Assembly: GCF_002836975.1 (NCBI RefSeq)
Contig: NZ_NIJK01000052.1
Location: 1 to 64,000 of the forward strand
Origin: Shewanella indica
GTDB lineage: Bacteria > Pseudomonadota > Gammaproteobacteria > Enterobacterales > Shewanellaceae
Length of the DNA stretch: 64,000 bases
Direction: 5' to 3'
The position numbers and the translations under genes were made by a program. The notes below the pieces were generated by a model. That model was not told the DNA's origin. It saw only the letters and a list, made by a program, of their open reading frames with translations, and ran no database searches. This document shows positions 61,347-64,000 of this stretch, one piece after another (the first letter of the stretch is position 1; each line of letters begins with the position of its first letter).

Positions 61347-61706
61347 TCAATCTTTGGTTGCCATTCTCGCCTTGAGATCGGCAAACGGATTGAAAGTGGC
61401 CGGCGCCTGTTTGGCTTCACTGGTGTCGCCGTACTGCACCAGTTCTTCAAACCTGGAATGCTCATTGTCATGGCAGTAGAGGCACAACAGCTCCCAGTTA
61501 GAGCCATCTGAAGGGTTATTGTCGTGATTGTGATCTCTGTGATGCACAGTCAACTCACGCAAGTTCTTGTGGGTGAACTCCCTGGCACAGCGGCCACAGA
61601 CCCAGGGATACAGCTTGAGTGCCTGCTCCCGATAGCCCTTTTCACGACTCGCCTGATACTCACGGGCCTGTGCCAGCACCCGATCCAATTTACTCTGTTC
61701 TGCCAT
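61347..61706 (-). CDS. yajD: HNH nuclease family protein YajD
   Basis: 119 residues. HNH core: CGRCAREF, TVHHRDHNHDNNPSDGSN and LLCLYCHDNEHS, with the zinc cysteines in CxxC pairs. E. coli YajD (115 aa) has the same layout. Probably cleaves DNA, not tested in detail. Just downstream of the BCCT gene (24 bp), so perhaps co-transcribed. Confidence 0.93.
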   Translation of the reverse strand: MAEQSKLDRVLAQAREYQASREKGYREQALKLYPWVCGRCAREFTHKNLRELTVHHRDHNHDNNPSDGSNWELLCLYCHDNEHSRFEELVQYGDTSEAKQAPATFNPFADLKARMATKD

Positions 61707-61730
61707 CTTTATTTTCCGGTGAACGGGCCC

Positions 61731-63716
61731 TTAAGGGCCCTCTACATATTCTGCGCTGGACAGATGCAGGTAATGCAGGTGCTTCTCATATTGAGTCACC
61801 ACATCTGCCTGGATCTGCTCTTCCGTATAACCCATCACATCATAATACTGTCCACCGTGTTCGAGGAAGACTTCAACCCGGAAGTAATTATTTTGTGACT
61901 CATCCTCAGCTTCTGCCTGAGTTTGATGGGTCACAGGCAGCGTAAAGGCACGGATCCGCAAGCCATAGACAAAGGTCTGCACCTCTTCATTTTCGATGAC
62001 CAGCCTCACCCTGTCTTCATCGTACTGGAGATCGGCATTGATACCGCGGGATAAAAATCCCTGAGAGACCTTGGACAACGCAGGTGTCGCCACGTTGTCG
62101 ACAAAACGCCGCGCCTGCTCGTAGGAGGGATGCGACACCAACACATCTATCCTGTCTTCCCAGGACACGCTGGTTCTGGCGTACTGCACACTGGTGGTAT
62201 GCAGCTGCACACTGTTGATTTTGAGCCAGTCATCCTGCAACGCCTTGAACAGGCCAAAGCAGATAAGCAGCATCACCAACAAGAACGGCATGGCACTGGC
62301 AATCGCCGCCGTTTGCAGCGCCTGCAAGCCACCGGCGAGCAGTAGTACAGAAGCCACTACCCCCTGCATCAGGGCCCAGAAAATCCGCTGCCATACAGGT
62401 GCGCCGGCATCACCGCCAGAGGTCAGATTATCGATCACCAAAGAGCCTGAGTCCGACGAAGTCACAAAGAAGGTCACCACCAGACACACGGCGATAATGG
62501 ACAGCAGATTAGACAGCGGCAAATGCTCAAAGAAAGTAAACAGGGCAACCGACACATCGGTGGAAACCGCCGTTGCCAGATATTCAGCGCCATGATTCAT
62601 GATGGCATCAATCGCCGAGTTACCGAAAACCGTCATCCACAGGAAGGTGAACCCACTGGGAACAAACAAAATCCCTACCAGAAACTCACGAATGGTACGG
62701 CCACGGGAGACCCGGGCGATAAAGGTACCCACAAAAGGTGACCAGGAGATCCACCAGCCCCAGTAAAGCAGAGTCCAGCCGCCGAGCCAGTCATTCTTCT
62801 GCTCGTAGGCATAGAGGTTAAAGGTCTTGCTCACCAGCTCACTCAGGTAACTACCGGTGTTTTGCACAAAAGACTGCAGCAGAGCGACTGTAGGCCCAAA
62901 CAGCAGCACTATCATCATCAGCAAAAAAGCCAGCCCGAGGTTGAGCTCACTTAAGCGCTTTACGCCCTTATCCAAGCCGGAAAACACAGAGCCGGTGGCG
63001 ATAAGAGTAATACCTATGATCAGTGCTACCTGCACCCCGGTATTGATAGGGAATATATCACCCAACAGATAATTAAGCCCAGAGTTAACCTGCAATACCC
63101 CGAAACCCAAAGAGGTAGCCACACCAAACATGGTACCCAATACGGCAAAAGTGTCGACGCAATGGCCTATGGGGCCATAAATACGTTCGCCAATCAAAGG
63201 ATAAAGTGCGCTTCGTGGCAGCAGTGGCAACTTATGCCGATAACTGAAGTAGGCCAGACTCAAGGCCACTACCGCATAGATGGCCCAGGCGTGAATGCCC
63301 CAGTGAAAGAAGGTGATCTTCATCGCCTCTTTGGCGGCTTCAACTGTATGGGGATCGGCGTCAGGCGGCGCCAGATAATGCATCACTGGCTCACCGACCC
63401 CAAAGAACATCAAGCCTATTCCCATACCGGCAGAGAACAGCATGGCAATCCAGCTCTTGTAGCTGTAATCCGGCTCGGCATGATCCGGCCCAAGTTTGAT
63501 ATCACCGAAGCGACTCACCATCACAAAGATGATAAATACCAGAAAAATCGCCACGCCCATGATGTAGAGCCAACCCGCCTTTAGCTCCAGCCAGGATTGA
63601 GCTGCCTTGAACAATTCCTGTGCCTCATTCGGCCAAACCGCGCCGACAAACACCAGAATAGCGATACAGATCAGTGATGAAAAAAACACCGGAGGATTAA
63701 TACTCGACTTAATCAA
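61731..63716 (-). CDS. betT: BCCT-family choline/betaine transporter, BetT type
   Basis: 661 residues. Twelve membrane helices with AGMGIGLMFFGVGEP, the substrate-binding WTLLYWGWWISWSPFVGTF and RTIREFLVG motifs. A long cytosolic C-terminal domain (about 170 residues) resembles BetT, where it senses osmotic strain. It takes up choline or a betaine with protons or sodium. The start is TTG 63716, supported by AAGGAG eight bases upstream and by the family N-terminus (INPPVFFSSLICI). Choline oxidation genes are not in view, so substrate is inferred. Confidence 0.92.
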   Translation of the reverse strand: MIKSSINPPVFFSSLICIAILVFVGAVWPNEAQELFKAAQSWLELKAGWLYIMGVAIFLVFIIFVMVSRFGDIKLGPDHAEPDYSYKSWIAMLFSAGMGIGLMFFGVGEPVMHYLAPPDADPHTVEAAKEAMKITFFHWGIHAWAIYAVVALSLAYFSYRHKLPLLPRSALYPLIGERIYGPIGHCVDTFAVLGTMFGVATSLGFGVLQVNSGLNYLLGDIFPINTGVQVALIIGITLIATGSVFSGLDKGVKRLSELNLGLAFLLMMIVLLFGPTVALLQSFVQNTGSYLSELVSKTFNLYAYEQKNDWLGGWTLLYWGWWISWSPFVGTFIARVSRGRTIREFLVGILFVPSGFTFLWMTVFGNSAIDAIMNHGAEYLATAVSTDVSVALFTFFEHLPLSNLLSIIAVCLVVTFFVTSSDSGSLVIDNLTSGGDAGAPVWQRIFWALMQGVVASVLLLAGGLQALQTAAIASAMPFLLVMLLICFGLFKALQDDWLKINSVQLHTTSVQYARTSVSWEDRIDVLVSHPSYEQARRFVDNVATPALSKVSQGFLSRGINADLQYDEDRVRLVIENEEVQTFVYGLRIRAFTLPVTHQTQAEAEDESQNNYFRVEVFLEHGGQYYDVMGYTEEQIQADVVTQYEKHLHYLHLSSAEYVEGP

Positions 63717-64000
63717 ATTTTGCGCTCCTTTTTACGGATAAATAGCGCCACTTACGAGCAAGTTCCTAAATTATAGCGGAACTCGGCCGGGGACAACGCT
63801 TATCCAAAGCCACACCAAAAGCTTATAGGGTGTTTATGTGCAGTGTGTGACACCCTTCCGCGGACAAGCTCTCGGCTTGATAAAAATGGAAGAAATAGGA
63901 CCCACCGGGATCAATGTGTTGGCGGGACAGACAAGATTACCGTGGCATATTGAATGGCAATCGACTCAGACACAAACTGCTACTTTTGGCAACAATCGGC
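63717..64000. other. Upstream region of betT, right edge of the window
   Basis: No gene is certain. A plus-strand frame is open from about 63830 to the end with ATG at 63895 (MEEIGPTGINVLAGQTRLPW) but no ribosome site; it could be the beginning of a gene beyond the edge. The remainder probably holds the betT promoter. Confidence 0.35.

Overview
The window comes from a gammaproteobacterium and almost certainly a Shewanella. The basis is the combination of an E. coli-like rnf-nth-gloA-grxD-sodB neighbourhood, a complete oleABCD long-chain olefin operon, a peptide transporter that closely resembles the Shewanella POT protein PepTSo2, and the base composition of the genes. The species cannot be fixed from sequence reading alone; the moderately high GC would suit the S. 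algae group. No rRNA, tRNA, CRISPR array or intact insertion sequence was seen.

Layout. 1-6 kb: the 3' end of rnfC with a remarkable 54-55-residue tandem repeat, then rnfD, rnfG, rnfE and nth (electron transport to ferredoxin or redox sensor reduction, plus base-excision repair), a 27-codon ynhF-like membrane peptide gene, gloA, grxD and sodB. 6-11 kb: the stress/stationary-phase trio prkA-yeaH-ycgB. 11-18 kb: a leftward housekeeping block: dcd and udk, then pabC-mltG-tmk-holB-pilZ-tatD, with apbC/mrp divergent from metG. 20.4-26.8 kb: an accessory segment holding a small DUF7079-like gene and a compact four-gene operon (predicted winged-helix protein, two small coiled-coil proteins, and a 1199-residue membrane-anchored SF1 helicase of the DNA2/UPF1 type). 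This operon is the best candidate for an undescribed system, possibly phage defence. 27-29 kb: a Fur-box-controlled TonB-dependent receptor. 29.5-38 kb: a patchwork of small orphan genes (thioesterase, small membrane proteins, GAD/Tdi1-like immunity-type protein, PH/GRAM-like protein, DUF6150 repeat protein) with several broken genes: a frameshifted esterase, a NERD-kinase gene with an internal deletion, and a small gene with an in-frame stop. 38-51 kb: mostly core genes (rraB, ybcJ, an acetyltransferase, a parvulin, a DUF885 lipoprotein, a degenerate GGDEF protein, an AraC regulator, sohB, a phosphohexomutase, and an ABC transporter whose permease is fused to an M1-type peptidase). 51.9-57.1 kb: oleA-oleB-oleC-oleD, read leftward, making long-chain polyunsaturated hydrocarbons. 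57-64 kb: a methyltransferase, a DUF1289 protein, the POT peptide transporter, yajD (HNH nuclease) and a BCCT choline/betaine-type transporter.

How the genes work together. The Rnf proteins form one membrane complex. OleA condenses two acyl-CoAs, OleD reduces the product, OleC closes a beta-lactone and OleB decarboxylates it. The tmk-holB-pilZ-tatD and pabC-mltG genes are a conserved gammaproteobacterial gene string rather than one pathway. The four accessory genes are packed tightly (ATGA overlap and short gaps), so their products probably act together.
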